Shown here one piece after another: positions 9,901 to 18,600 of a stretch of 20,294 nucleotides of DNA. Both the position numbers and the translations under genes were made by a program. Within the stretch, counting starts at the first letter, position 1. Each line of letters begins with the position of its first letter. Below the pieces are notes generated by a model. It made no database searches. It was not told the origin of the DNA and worked only from the letters and a program-made list of their open reading frames with translations. Source of the DNA: UBA4661 sp002405405. GTDB taxonomy: Bacteria; Bacteroidota; Ignavibacteria; Kapaibacteriales; UBA4661. The stretch spans positions 1-20,294 of the forward strand of contig DAIUAL010000034.1 of the NCBI GenBank assembly GCA_036847245.1, written 5' to 3'.

Positions 9901-10052
9901 TTTGCATTACCTTTTACGGTAACACGCACGCCCGCTACGCCACGCTTGTCTTCTGAAGACAATACAACGCCACTAATCGAACGCATTTGTGCATATACGT
10001 GCGCCGAGAGAACACACAGTACAATACACACCCATAGTACACGGTGTCTCAT
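6954..10052 (-). CDS. SusC/RagA-family TonB-dependent outer-membrane transporter, module A
   Basis: The predicted protein of 1032 residues has a signal peptide ending AHVYAQ (about 22), an N-terminal carboxypeptidase-D-regulatory-like domain (about 26-100, with GVRVTVKG and TDRNGAYRL), a TonB-box-like GEVVVTAL (about 105), and a plug (about 113-262) containing GGAPGASSSIIIRG, PLFIIDGVPLDN and NPDDIETISVLKG. A long beta-barrel ends in a terminal Phe (LNVGF). These are the hallmarks of SusC, which pulls substrates through the outer membrane using TonB energy together with SusD. ATG 10052 is chosen because AGGAG lies 5 bases upstream; the GTG at 10058 overlaps that Shine-Dalgarno. It is the first gene of an operon with SusD and the small lipoprotein. 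It is a paralogue of the SusC at 15608-18805. Confidence 0.96.
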   Translation of the reverse strand: MRHRVLWVCIVLCVLSAHVYAQMRSISGVVLSSEDKRGVAGVRVTVKGNAKQGTITDRNGAYRLNIDANAKVLVFSAVGLQTVEEQIGDRIKIDVVLRTDAAKMGEVVVTALGVEKDKRSVNYAMQELNSKEIMESQQTNVVNSMQGRIAGVQITNAGGAPGASSSIIIRGGNSVDGNNEPLFIIDGVPLDNSTTTETGAGTSGLNGQLARSVSNSNRGIDINPDDIETISVLKGPSAAALYGVRAANGVVLITTKRGVKGVTKINFTSTMSYDVVNKLPEFQSLYKQGTGGFFSPLVRSSWGPRFQPGETIYDNVGTFFKPATAFVNTLTLSGADDKLNYFFSASDTRQNGIVPNTAWNRTSIRFNGGAKLNDKLSIQTSINYINSGGNRVLQGPGLFGGTGGFFVSMINWPRNDNMADWQNPDGSRRRLLTSITADIDNPYFSVNRNLLGDVVNRLVANASLSYDVAEWMNVRYVLGTDFYSERNISTRAPGSSLPGSQNGSMSQSNNFFQTLNSQLLVTFKKQLTEDLSVNLLLGNWIESNYTNSFDAFSTNFINPDFVSINNTTQTEMRVAERITERRLIGFFGELSLNYANKLYLSLRGRNDWSSTLPVENRSFFYPSVDVGYIFTEDFFKDSDILNYGKLRFSLAMVGKDPRPYRTTTNLTPNTFIGGGFRNDFWVGNPTLRSERTESIEIGTELRFFDNRLTIDGAIYQQKTYNQLTAPRVSQASGGIFAYLNGGTVQNQGIELAISGVPIRTENFRWSAGFNFTRNISKVVELPAVLSELNQSDAWVIDVARGSAFPGAPLQAISVNDFLRDSLGRVIINANGYPSTASNAIWYYGGNRQPDAIIGINNEFQYGTRETGRLTFSFLWDIRVGGKVLNGTDWAMTRAGMSMRTVDRYKRVVLDGVVRDASGNFVPNTTPVELTEGYFVNIYASSGLNFVEDGSWVRLRTLALSYSLPSKWLEDAPVRSIDFTITGRNLLLFTKYTGMDPEVSASGAGVSGAGSNGMDFAGVPATRGVTFTLNVGF

Positions 10053-10286
10053 GAACACTCCTGTAAAATTGAGTTTAAAAAAATGGGAATTAAGAACATG
10101 AACTGAACAAACTATACATACATACTTTCTGATGCTTTCGATCTAATGTGTGTTGAACACCCATCACTGTACAATGGTATATTAAGGACAATGCGCGCGT
10201 ATACTGCTTGGTAAGCATTGTGTTTGTTGGCTGTTTTTAATTTACAAATTTCGCGCATGGCGAATACGGGTATTATAGCTCATAAC
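10053..10286. other. Non-coding leader region of import module A
   Basis: This stretch holds no convincing gene. It lies between the terminator of the DUF2807-type gene and the SusC start, so it should contain the promoter of module A. I see no clean TTTG/TAnnTTTG pair; a TATAGTTTG run on the minus strand near 10110 is one base off the -7 consensus and lacks a partner -33 element. A 5-bp hairpin (TGCTT-GGT-AAGCA, 10205-10217) is too small to call. Confidence 0.4.
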
Positions 10287-10326
10287 AAAAAAAAGAGCAA
10301 GAGTGTCATAATGAACTCTTGCTCTT
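10287..10326 (-). terminator. Rho-independent terminator after the DUF2807-type gene
   Basis: A perfect 12-bp stem (AAGAGCAAGAGT with ACTCTTGCTCTT, 10-base loop) is followed on the minus strand by a run of T (10292-10287). It lies 53 bases past the stop of the gene ending at 10379 and separates it from SusC of module A. Confidence 0.9.
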
Positions 10327-10378
10327 CTTGTCGTTTTGATTAATCTTCTCGTGTTCCTGTTCTTTTTTTCCTATGCAC

Positions 10379-11161
10379 TTATCGTGAATTCACCGAACCA
10401 CTGCCCGATACTTTCGATTTCACTTGTGTTGGATTGCCCTTATAGCGAACATCGCCGGAACCGGAGACACGCGCATCGAGTGATTTTGTAGCATACACAT
10501 CAGCATCACCCGAACCGGAAATGGCTACACTAACATTTTCTGCTTCGATGCCAAAGTTTTTAATATCGCCCGAACCGGAGATACTGACTTCAAGATTCTT
10601 TGCTTTGCCTTTGCACTCAATTGTCCCTGAGCCACTGATAGAGCATTTCAAGTTTTCCGTAACAATCGATTCCGTCAGAATATCGCCCGAACCGGAAATA
10701 CCCAAATCGGTGATATTCGGCATCGTTGCATAAATTTTCAAGGTTACATCGCTGTACGAACCGCGCTTGAAGCCCACATACAGCACACCACCACGAATTT
10801 CGGTTTCGATATACTGTTGCACATTATCATCAGTTTCGATTTTCAATTCTTGGGTATTACCTTGCTTGACATACAAGGTACCTGAACCTTTGATACGAAT
10901 ACCATTAAAGGAATCCACTTGGCGAACTTGTGCCACCACCTTACCTGATCCTTTGATACGATCGCCGCCAAACCAACCCCAACCATCACTACTACCATTG
11001 TTACCATTGGCAAACCATGCCTCGCGACTAGTGGAACAACCTGCTAAGAGCGATACCGATGTGAGAAAAAGAACGAGTGCAACAGCACTATACCAACGCA
11101 AAACGATGGATGGCAAGAGTTGTGTGTTGCGAGAATTCGAAAGAGGGAAAAGCGATTGCAT
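10379..11161 (-). CDS. DUF2807-type lipoprotein with Gly-Ser-Gly ladder
   Basis: The predicted 260-residue lipoprotein has the lipobox LLAGC (Cys42) after a hydrophobic segment. The mature part matches DUF2807 (PF10988, the 'head GIN' putative adhesin family). Its main feature is eight GSG motifs at about residues 71, 92, 157, 177, 196, 216, 234 and 253; the last six are spaced 18-20 residues apart (ISGSGD, ISGSGT and variants), as expected for the rungs of a parallel beta-helix with GSG at each turn. Proteins of this family are cell-envelope proteins of unknown role in Bacteroidota. The start ATG 11161 is set by GGAGG, 5 bases upstream; the in-frame ATG at 11173 overlaps that site and the upstream frame to 11236 has no support. 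It has its own terminator, so it is not part of the SusC operon. Confidence 0.9.
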   Translation of the reverse strand: MQSLFPLSNSRNTQLLPSIVLRWYSAVALVLFLTSVSLLAGCSTSREAWFANGNNGSSDGWGWFGGDRIKGSGKVVAQVRQVDSFNGIRIKGSGTLYVKQGNTQELKIETDDNVQQYIETEIRGGVLYVGFKRGSYSDVTLKIYATMPNITDLGISGSGDILTESIVTENLKCSISGSGTIECKGKAKNLEVSISGSGDIKNFGIEAENVSVAISGSGDADVYATKSLDARVSGSGDVRYKGNPTQVKSKVSGSGSVNSR

Positions 11162-11392
11162 AGCAACCTCCATATAGGAAAAATATGAGTATAAATACGA
11201 AGTGTCTTGGGCTATATTTCGCTTACGCACAGACAAAGAGAATGTTTCAGTAAAGTTGTTAATCGAAATTCTGACAGTTGTTATCGCCCTTGAATCCTTA
11301 AGATGAAGATAAGCGTATTAGGTTTTCACCGTACACATGAGGCTACAAGGCAGTTGTGGCATAACCTTATGCAAGCAGTCTATAGATATGCT

Positions 11393-12646
11393 TCACTTCA
11401 TTTGCTTATTGATATGCGGCTCATATTTTTTCACAGCACTATGCACATGTCCAAAATCATCGTTCCGCATATTGCTAAAACCTATTGCACCACTTTTTGT
11501 TGCCGGATTGAAATACAGGAACGAATACACCCCATCACTGCCCCCTAAATGACTCAACACTCCGGTAGAACTCACAAACCAAAAAATACCGATTTGATCC
11601 TTTTCGTGAAGCTCATTACTTGATGGGCGTTGGGCTTGAAACAAGATTGTATAGGCTTGTTTACTGAGTAATGTACCTTTGCCATTACTCCCTTTTATCA
11701 TCTCAATTAAATAGCGAGACAAATCACTGATATTCGTATAAAGACCTCCATTTGCAAACCCTGCGACAGAATATCGTGGAGCTTCGAGTACTCCCTTGGG
11801 TGCTTTGTCATCGTCCGGGATATACCACTTGGTCAATAATGTGGGTTTGATTTCTTTATGGCTCCATGCGGTATTTGCCATCTTTAAAGGTTTGAAAATG
11901 TACTTCTTTGTAAAATCCCGGAAAGACATACCTGATTTTACCTCCACAATACGTGCGACAATATTTGCACCTAGATTACTATACTGAAAAAAAGTGCCGG
12001 GTTCTTTTTTAGAAAATGTTGTGCTATCATTATACCATTTTTGCCCTTTAACAGTGTAATACTTCACAAACTCATCCAAGCTTATTTTTTTGCCCATTCT
12101 GTAATACTGCACATTGGGTTGAAAGTAGGCAGGCAAGCTGTCATATTTTTTGTTATCATCTTCAAGATATTGATCAGCTTGACCGCTATTAAACGCCACC
12201 AAGTCGTCGTCAATAATGCTGGAAGTATGTGTTACCAAATGTCTAATGGTAATAGGTTTATCAGGGAAATAAGGATTGGTTATCGTATATGGAAGAATAG
12301 AATTAATCGGCTCGTCCAAATCTAATTTTTTCTGCTCCACTAATTTCATCACAGACAAGGCAACAAATGTTTTCGAAATTGATGCGATCCAATTGACTGT
12401 TAAAGGTGTAAAAGCGATATTGCGTCTCTTGTCTGCCAAACCAAAACCCTTTATGTATGTGATTTTGTGCTCGTTTGCGGTTGCCACCACAAACCCGGGT
12501 ATCAAGCTTTTTTGGGATACTGCATCCAGAGCCACTGTTAAACTATCGGCATATAGATTCTTCACACGTGGAAGAGTGTTCTGTGCAGACACCGTTGCTA
12601 CTGACCACAGGCTTAGTATAACAAACAAGATACTTTTAGTATTCAT
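11393..12646 (-). CDS. Exported serine hydrolase, beta-lactamase class C/PBP-like family
   Basis: The predicted protein has 417 residues with a signal peptide (MNTKSILFVILSLWS...VSA, cleavage before about Gln22). All three catalytic motifs of the family (PF00144) are present: SISK (nucleophile Ser89 and Lys92), YSN (Tyr222) and HLG (366-368). Family members include beta-lactamases, D-aminopeptidases, DD-peptidases and esterases, and sequence alone does not separate them. Sites such as IRHLVTHTSSI and FANGGLYTNISDLSRYL are typical. The signal peptide points to the periplasm or the exterior. The ATG at 12646 begins the signal peptide; the reading frame extends 15 codons upstream without support. 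There is no clear Shine-Dalgarno site and no terminator that I can see downstream. An antibiotic-resistance role is not implied. Confidence 0.92.
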   Translation of the reverse strand: MNTKSILFVILSLWSVATVSAQNTLPRVKNLYADSLTVALDAVSQKSLIPGFVVATANEHKITYIKGFGLADKRRNIAFTPLTVNWIASISKTFVALSVMKLVEQKKLDLDEPINSILPYTITNPYFPDKPITIRHLVTHTSSIIDDDLVAFNSGQADQYLEDDNKKYDSLPAYFQPNVQYYRMGKKISLDEFVKYYTVKGQKWYNDSTTFSKKEPGTFFQYSNLGANIVARIVEVKSGMSFRDFTKKYIFKPLKMANTAWSHKEIKPTLLTKWYIPDDDKAPKGVLEAPRYSVAGFANGGLYTNISDLSRYLIEMIKGSNGKGTLLSKQAYTILFQAQRPSSNELHEKDQIGIFWFVSSTGVLSHLGGSDGVYSFLYFNPATKSGAIGFSNMRNDDFGHVHSAVKKYEPHINKQMK

Positions 12647-12770
12647 ACATACTCTGCTCTCGATAGTTAAAAAATGAGTTGTACAACACAAGGCATCATA
12701 CTTACTACAATTTGCTTACACGCATACCATAGTAAGATGTTTCAATGTAGTTTATTAATAGCAATATGCG

Positions 12771-12802
12771 TTTGGGGCGAGTACAAACACATCATAACTC
12801 TT
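12771..12802 (+). promoter_or_regulatory. Weak candidate promoter for the EVE-domain gene
   Basis: TTTG (12771-12774) is followed after 20 bases by TAACTCTT (12795-12802). The spacing matches the Bacteroidota consensus (TTTG, then TAnnTTTG) but the -7 box differs at two positions. It would give an untranslated leader of about 110 bases. The 12647-12920 gap has no other notable content. Confidence 0.2.
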
Positions 12803-12920
12803 CCGCTGTACAACAACAACAGAGCTGACAAATTCACCATGAAGAACTGTTCGGAATCTCTCGCATGTTTATTAGCTTCGTGCTACTCGCTTCCTTGTTC
12901 TTGTTCCATCTTGTCTCCTT

Positions 12921-13373
12921 ATGCCTAAACATCTGAAACCCGCTCGCAATTATTGGTTAGTGAAATCCGAACCCGATGTGTATTCTTTTGCAGATTTGCT
13001 TCGCGACAAACAAACTTTTTGGGATGGTGTGCGCAACTACCAAGCCCGCAACAATCTGCTTGCCATGCGATGTGGCGATGCAGTGCTGTGCTATCACAGC
13101 AATATCGATAAGGCAGTCATGGGCATAGCAGAAGTCGTGCGCACTGCCTATCCCGACCCCACTGTCGAACCCGAAGAAGCCAAAGGCAATTGGGTCTGTG
13201 TCGATATTTGCGCTGTGCAGGCACTCACCCCTGTTACGCTTGCCATGATCAAAGCAGAGCCACGCCTTGCGAATATCGCACTCATCAAACAATCACGACT
13301 CTCTGTTCTGCCACTGACGCCGGAGGAATATACTTTACTGTGCGCTCTCGGTGGCGTGAAGAATGCACGATAA
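12921..13373 (+). CDS. EVE-domain protein (ThyN1-like)
   Basis: The 150-residue product consists of one EVE domain (PF01878), the family of thymocyte nuclear protein 1. Visible motifs in order are YWLVKSEPDVYSF (11-23), WDGVRNYQARN (34-44), GDAVLCYHSN (52-61), GIAEVV (68-73), YPDPT (77-81) and SRLSVLPL (125-132). EVE domains are related to PUA and YTH folds, and some bind modified nucleic-acid bases, including modified cytosine; the ligand here is unknown. Stand-alone EVE proteins are common in bacteria. It is the only plus-strand gene between the two import modules and is convergent with module B. No Shine-Dalgarno site is evident; the start is chosen as the ATG nearest the conserved domain. 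Length is normal. Confidence 0.93.
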   Translation: MPKHLKPARNYWLVKSEPDVYSFADLLRDKQTFWDGVRNYQARNNLLAMRCGDAVLCYHSNIDKAVMGIAEVVRTAYPDPTVEPEEAKGNWVCVDICAVQALTPVTLAMIKAEPRLANIALIKQSRLSVLPLTPEEYTLLCALGGVKNAR

Positions 13374-13414
13374 TTGCTTACAGAGAGAGATACACATACA
13401 GCCTATCAACAAAC

Positions 13415-13442
13415 AAGCCCGACGGTATATACCATCGGGCTT
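13415..13442 (-). terminator. Terminator between EVE gene and module B
   Basis: A near-perfect inverted repeat: AAGCCCGA pairs with TCGGGCTT, with one mismatch and then GGTA/TACC extending the stem. It lies 27 bases past the stop of the module B lipoprotein (13469) and 42 bases past the stop of the EVE gene (13373). On the minus strand it is followed by TTGTTTGTTG, so it fits best as the module B terminator; use by the convergent EVE transcript is also likely. Confidence 0.8.
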
Positions 13443-13468
13443 ATGAGTATTGATCTTATGTGACGATA

Positions 13469-14047
13469 TTATCTATTCACCGTTATCAAGACTGTCTGAC
13501 CATTGCGTTGAGCTGTACCGGTCGGTACACCTAAAACATTGCCGGTTAATGCCTCGCCATTAGCTGTCAGGACACTAGCAAACACATAGATCGGCGTACC
13601 AACTGCCACACCGGCAGGGATTGTATAGCTTAAGCGAATAGCACGACGGTCTAAACCAGCAGTAACACCGCTAATAGGTGTTGAACTGACTTGCTGACGC
13701 GCACCATTATTACCAATTACAGCATACACTCGTGCTTCCGTTGGTGCCGCTTCGTAGGAAAAGTATACAACTGCCAACTGATATGTTGTTCCTACCGTTG
13801 CTGCAGTTATTCTCACATAATTTGAAGGCGCACCCGTTAAAGCAGCTTCAGGAATTGTCGTAATAATCGTATCAGCCACGGGGAATCGTGTCAAATTTAA
13901 CACACCAAATTGGCGAATAATCGGGATCGGTCCGCCAATCGTTACCAAGCCATCGAGCGGATTGTTTTCTTTGTAACACCCGCCCATCATCATAGCACTC
14001 ATAAGTGCTACACATGCAACAGAAAAATATGATATGATCTTTTTCAT
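13469..14047 (-). CDS. Small lipoprotein, third gene of SusC/SusD module B
   Basis: The predicted 192-residue product starts with a signal peptide and lipobox MMGGC (Cys24). The mature part has alternating hydrophobic runs that suggest a beta-sandwich, with strands such as TYQLAVVYFSY, ARVYAVIGNN and IRLSYTIPAGV. It lies 38 bases downstream of SusD of module B and ends at a terminator, so it is the last gene of a three-gene operon. It appears distantly similar to the small lipoprotein of module A (4936-5400): both have DG...PII near the N-terminus, a Tyr/Ser strand, a later YT-PA motif and an Asn-Gly near the end. No known family is recognised by me. The function is unknown; a role beside the SusC/SusD lid is inferred from position. 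The ATG at 14047 starts the signal peptide; no Shine-Dalgarno site is seen. Confidence 0.82.
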   Translation of the reverse strand: MKKIISYFSVACVALMSAMMMGGCYKENNPLDGLVTIGGPIPIIRQFGVLNLTRFPVADTIITTIPEAALTGAPSNYVRITAATVGTTYQLAVVYFSYEAAPTEARVYAVIGNNGARQQVSSTPISGVTAGLDRRAIRLSYTIPAGVAVGTPIYVFASVLTANGEALTGNVLGVPTGTAQRNGQTVLITVNR

Positions 14048-14085
14048 AGTTGTACAATACATCGGTAAAACATACGAAGCCGCAC

Positions 14086-15561
14086 TTATTGGCTATCGCG
14101 CCACATGCGCGTAATAAAGGTTTTGAGATTTGCACCAACATTAGCACCATTCCGTGCCTGCTCTGTTCCCGGATAAATACCCCGTTGAGGAAATTGTCCG
14201 TTTGCCTGTGGATTTTGATTTACAGGCAGGGAGAATCCCGGGTATACATTAGTTGCATATTGGTAGCGACGCATATCCGTCCATACAGACGGATGCACAA
14301 AAAGTGCCTCATACTTTTCGAGCATGATATCCGACAAGCGCAAGTTTGCTGCTGTCGGCAGTGCCGCGATGTACGCATTAGCAGAGGTTGTTGCAACACC
14401 AAATCGCGTCATGCTTGAGCGCACAGCATCGACAAAAGCTTGGTATGCCGCTGTACCGGCAGCTCCACCAACCGATGTTGCCGTACCACCATTTGCTAGG
14501 AAGCGTGCTTCTGCCTCAATGAATTTTGCTTCCGTAAAATTCAAAATCTGCATCGGATTACTTGCATACCATGACCGTGTCGAGATATACGCATTTTTAC
14601 TCGTTCCTGCCGGACCTGCACCTGTGCCGGCTACCGCACCAACAGGTGTTGTCAAACCAAGACCTGTAGCATTATCATTGATAATAAATGCCAAGCGTGG
14701 ATCATTGGTACTTGCCATACGTGACACCCAATAATTACCCGCCAATGTTGTAAAGACACGTGTGGTAAATGTTTGATTTGCTAATGCTAAGAAGGGGTTC
14801 AGTACACGTGCACCTGTATAAGATACTTGGCAATCATCGGTATTGGCAGTCAAACCACCACCATTCGCACCGAGGGCAGTCAGAGCATTATTTGCCGCTG
14901 TTGTTGTACCCTTAGCCGAGAGTTGCAGTGCATAGCGTGCACGTAAAGTCTGTGCCAAACGAATCCATTGTGCACGATTACCACGATACATCAAATCTTC
15001 CGCACCCATCGTAAAGCGTGATGCAGGTTGATTCAAATCCGTAACGGCTTCCGTCAGCAATCGATTGATTTCATTGTAAATACTCTCTTGCGTATCATAC
15101 GCAGGTGTTACACCGCCAACGCGTTGCAGTGCTTGCGACCAAGGGATATTCTCCCATGTGTCTGTAGCGTAACCAAGAGCCATTGCTTGCAAAATTTTGC
15201 CTGCACCTGCATAATGCGGTGCATTATCACGCACAGCTTGTTTAATCATTTGCTCCGAATTTTGAAGCACGGTCAAGTACAATGTGGGCCAAGCATCATC
15301 GAAACCCTGCTCTAAATGTGAATCTGTTTCGCCTTGGCGCTCATTCGCATAGTGTTGCGTATAAAGTGCACTGGCGGCACCGATAGAATATGTTGAATTG
15401 GCAATGCCAAGCTGAATAGGCGGAAGCATCAAATTGAGTGTTACCTCCGACACAACAGTCGGGTCGGTATTGATGTCAAGATTACACCCCGATAGCATGG
15501 TTACTGCTACTGTACCGCATACCAACACCAAGCGTTTGATGGTATTTCTCATTGGTATCAT
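14086..15561 (-). CDS. SusD/RagB-family outer-membrane lipoprotein, module B
   Basis: The predicted 491-residue lipoprotein has the lipobox LSGC (Cys26), followed by NLDINTDPTVVSE, the mature start of the SusD-like_2 group (PF12771). The C-terminal region has EKYEALFVHPSVWTDMRR and a YPGFSLPV stretch that align with its module A paralogue (EQWVDMRRM and YPGLTQPV). It would act as the surface lid of the SusC partner. The start is uncertain: 15561 (MIPMRNT) or 15552 (MRNT) both leave a normal signal peptide, and neither has a Shine-Dalgarno site; the upstream frame to 15675 overlaps SusC. It starts 46 bases after the SusC stop. The substrate is unknown. Local paralogy with module A suggests an old duplication. 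Confidence 0.93.
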   Translation of the reverse strand: MIPMRNTIKRLVLVCGTVAVTMLSGCNLDINTDPTVVSEVTLNLMLPPIQLGIANSTYSIGAASALYTQHYANERQGETDSHLEQGFDDAWPTLYLTVLQNSEQMIKQAVRDNAPHYAGAGKILQAMALGYATDTWENIPWSQALQRVGGVTPAYDTQESIYNEINRLLTEAVTDLNQPASRFTMGAEDLMYRGNRAQWIRLAQTLRARYALQLSAKGTTTAANNALTALGANGGGLTANTDDCQVSYTGARVLNPFLALANQTFTTRVFTTLAGNYWVSRMASTNDPRLAFIINDNATGLGLTTPVGAVAGTGAGPAGTSKNAYISTRSWYASNPMQILNFTEAKFIEAEARFLANGGTATSVGGAAGTAAYQAFVDAVRSSMTRFGVATTSANAYIAALPTAANLRLSDIMLEKYEALFVHPSVWTDMRRYQYATNVYPGFSLPVNQNPQANGQFPQRGIYPGTEQARNGANVGANLKTFITRMWRDSQ

Positions 15562-15607
15562 AGTATTGAGAATAATGAGTGTGTATAAAATCAAAGTTAG
15601 ACAGGGA

Positions 15608-18600
15608 TTAGAATCCGAGTTGAACACCGAAACTGTATGACTGTACTGCCGGTGTATTCCGACCCGTAAAGCCAAAACTATTCAAGCCCGAACCGAATGC
15701 TAAACTTTCGGGATCAAAACCACGGAATGGTGTCGAAAGCCATACATTGTTACCGGTCAAGGTCAAGCGCACACTAGAAAATGCAGAGCCTTCAAGCATT
15801 TTACGAGGGAAATCATAGCCGATCTGCACATTGCGTAGGCGTACCCATGATGCATCTTGGAGATTGTATTGATACGATAAAGCAACTGCTGGATCATTGC
15901 GATACATGAAGTCCACTATATTGGGATTAGCACGCTCGCGGCCACCATTACCTGTCCATTGAACAGGAATTGTGTTCGGTGCAAATGAGCCGTCAGGCAT
16001 ACGCATGACACCATTCCACACCATATTCTGATAACGTGGCTCTGTCCATCCCGAAATACCATTACGGAAACGATTGCGCTCTGCCATGTCCATGAGCATA
16101 CCACCTTGGCGAATCTCTAACAAGAACGACAAAGAGAATCCATTGTAGCGGAAAGTGTTAGAAATACCGCCCGTCCAATCCGGTAATGCATTGCCCACTA
16201 AGACTTGCTGTGTTTGATTGACTGTTGGCAAACCATTCGCATTGATAATCACTTGACCATCAGGAGCACGATTGAAATCATAACCATACATTTCGCCAAC
16301 GGCACCGCCTGTTACAATTTTGTTTGTTGCGACACCACCCAAGAATGTTTGGAAGACAATCTCATTGATGAGATTGGGCATTGCAATGACACGACCTTGA
16401 ATTTTCGACCAGTTGAGCGAAATATCCCACGTGAATTCGGGTGTCGAAATTGGCGTACCACTGACAAGCAACTCAACACCTGAATTTTCGAGAGTACCGG
16501 AGTTCGCAATCAATCGGGAGAAACCCGTTGCATTACTGGTTGGGATGGATACGATTTGATCTTTGATGCGATTATTAAAATAGGTTGCATCAATCGTCAA
16601 ACGATTATCGAAGAACTTCCAATCTACACCGACTTCTATTGATGTTGTCAATTCAGGACGAAGATTTTGGTCGCCCGATGATGTTGCTTGGACAAACCCA
16701 CCTACGGCACCAATTGGGAATGCACTCGATGTTGTGTAGAATGTTCCTAAGCTATATGCCGCTGCGTCTTTACCCACTTGCCCCCATGAAGCACGAAGTT
16801 TACCTTGCGAGAACCATTCACCAAAGACATCTTTGAACATATCCGTAAAGATCCAGCTGACATTCACACCCGGATAGAAAAATGAACGGTTTGCCGCCGG
16901 CAGTGTTGATGACCAGTCATTGCGACCAGTGATATTCACAAAGAGCTGATCTTTATACGACAATTTTGCATCGAAAAAGAGCGCATACAATAGTTGTTGC
17001 GAGAAAATACGGCTTGGGAAAAGCAACTGTGTATTGGAAATATCGAAGAAGTTGCGAAGCTGAAAGTTTTCACCACGCACTGCAACACCACGAATATCGG
17101 TCGAAGTAACTGCATTACCCAAGAGCAACTGTCCTTTGAGGTCATCGGTAAATTCATACGACAATGTTGCGAGCAATTGCGAATTCAACTCCAAGAAATT
17201 GCGCGAATCTTCAACAATAAACCCACCATTGGTCAAGCCCGAACCGAGATCGGCAGGATTGATACGGCGACGCGAATCATTGAAATAGTCAAAGGTTAAT
17301 TGATAACTGAGATTCAACCAACTGGATGCGACATAATTGATTTTTGCATCGCCGAAAGCACGGTTGACTTTCGTATCAAAAATGTTCGCTTGTGCAACAT
17401 ACATCGGATGATCGATGGTACCATTGCTATGCGTGTTAATATCGAATTGACCGCCATACTGGCCATTTGGCAAAAATGGTTGACGCACATCGAAAGATGG
17501 GATCCAAAATGCTAATGCCGAGAAAATCGATTGGTCGCCACTAAGCGGTGTACGGTTGTTTGATTGAGAAAAATTCACCGAAGCACCGACGGTTAAGCGG
17601 TCATCAAAATTCATCTTGCCGCGCAAATTGATATTGGTTCGATCGAAATTGGTATTCGGAACAATCCCTTTTTGGTCTAATCGTGCCACCGATGTATAGA
17701 AGGTTGCATTGTTCGTACCACCGGATACCGATACTGATGTATTCACCCGTGTACCAACATCAAAGAAATTGCGATAATTGTCAAAATAGTCTTCGCCCGT
17801 CATTGATCGCGGTGCACCATAACTCCAGAACGCACCAGCGCCACCACCGTTTGGGGGAGATGTCAGATAGAATGGTAATCCTGTGGCAGGATTGATCGAC
17901 ATTACAATCGGAATGGGTTCTCCACCGGCACCCTGCCCCCATTTTTGTTGAACAGTTGGTGTTTTACCGACAAGATCAATACCGGTATTATGACTAACAG
18001 TAATCGATGTTTTACCTGCAGCACCTTTTTTGGTGGTAATGACAATTACACCATTCGCCGCACGAAGACCGTACAAGGCGGTTGCCGTAGCACCTTTCAG
18101 AATGTTGATATTCTCAATATCGTCCGGGTTGATATCCGCCGCACGATTCGTCATCGAAAACTGCTCGCCGGTACCCGCAGTATTCGAGCCGGAACTTGGC
18201 GTAACATTCGAATTGATCGTTGAATTACTGATGATGATGCCATCAACCACAAAGAGCGGCTGATTATTCCGTGAAGGATCGAGCGAGGTAATACCACGAA
18301 TCAGGATATTCGCACCCGCACCCGGAGCACCACCGGAATTATTGATAATAACCCCTGCAACTTTCCCTTGCAGAGCATTGACGATATTCGGTTCATTGGC
18401 TTTAGCAATATCTGCTGCCGACAATTCTTGCACAGCATAGCCGAGTGCTTTGCGCTCACGCTCAACACCGAATGCTGTTACAACGACTTCGTCGAGACCC
18501 TTGATATCTTCGCTCATGGTTACATTCACAGAGTTTTGATCACCACGGATCGAAACTTCCTGCCGTTTAAAACCAATCAAGCTAAAGACCAATGTCCGTG

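Noticed and set aside
10440..10715. Repeated cccgaaccgga-like blocks as a CRISPR or DNA repeat array
   Set aside because: The blocks are in frame with the GSG protein motifs, vary in spacing and sequence, and the 'spacers' code for protein; they reflect protein repeats.
12674..12928. Small plus-strand frame just before the EVE gene
   Set aside because: It overlaps the EVE start in another frame, is Cys-rich with no ribosome site, and spans the hydrolase upstream region; no support as a gene.
12957..13292. Open frame on the minus strand within the EVE gene
   Set aside because: It is the reverse of a well-recognised EVE domain with no independent evidence.
13415..13442. Inverted repeat as an operator
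   Set aside because: It lies between convergent stop codons, where a terminator is expected, and has a T-rich tail on the minus strand.
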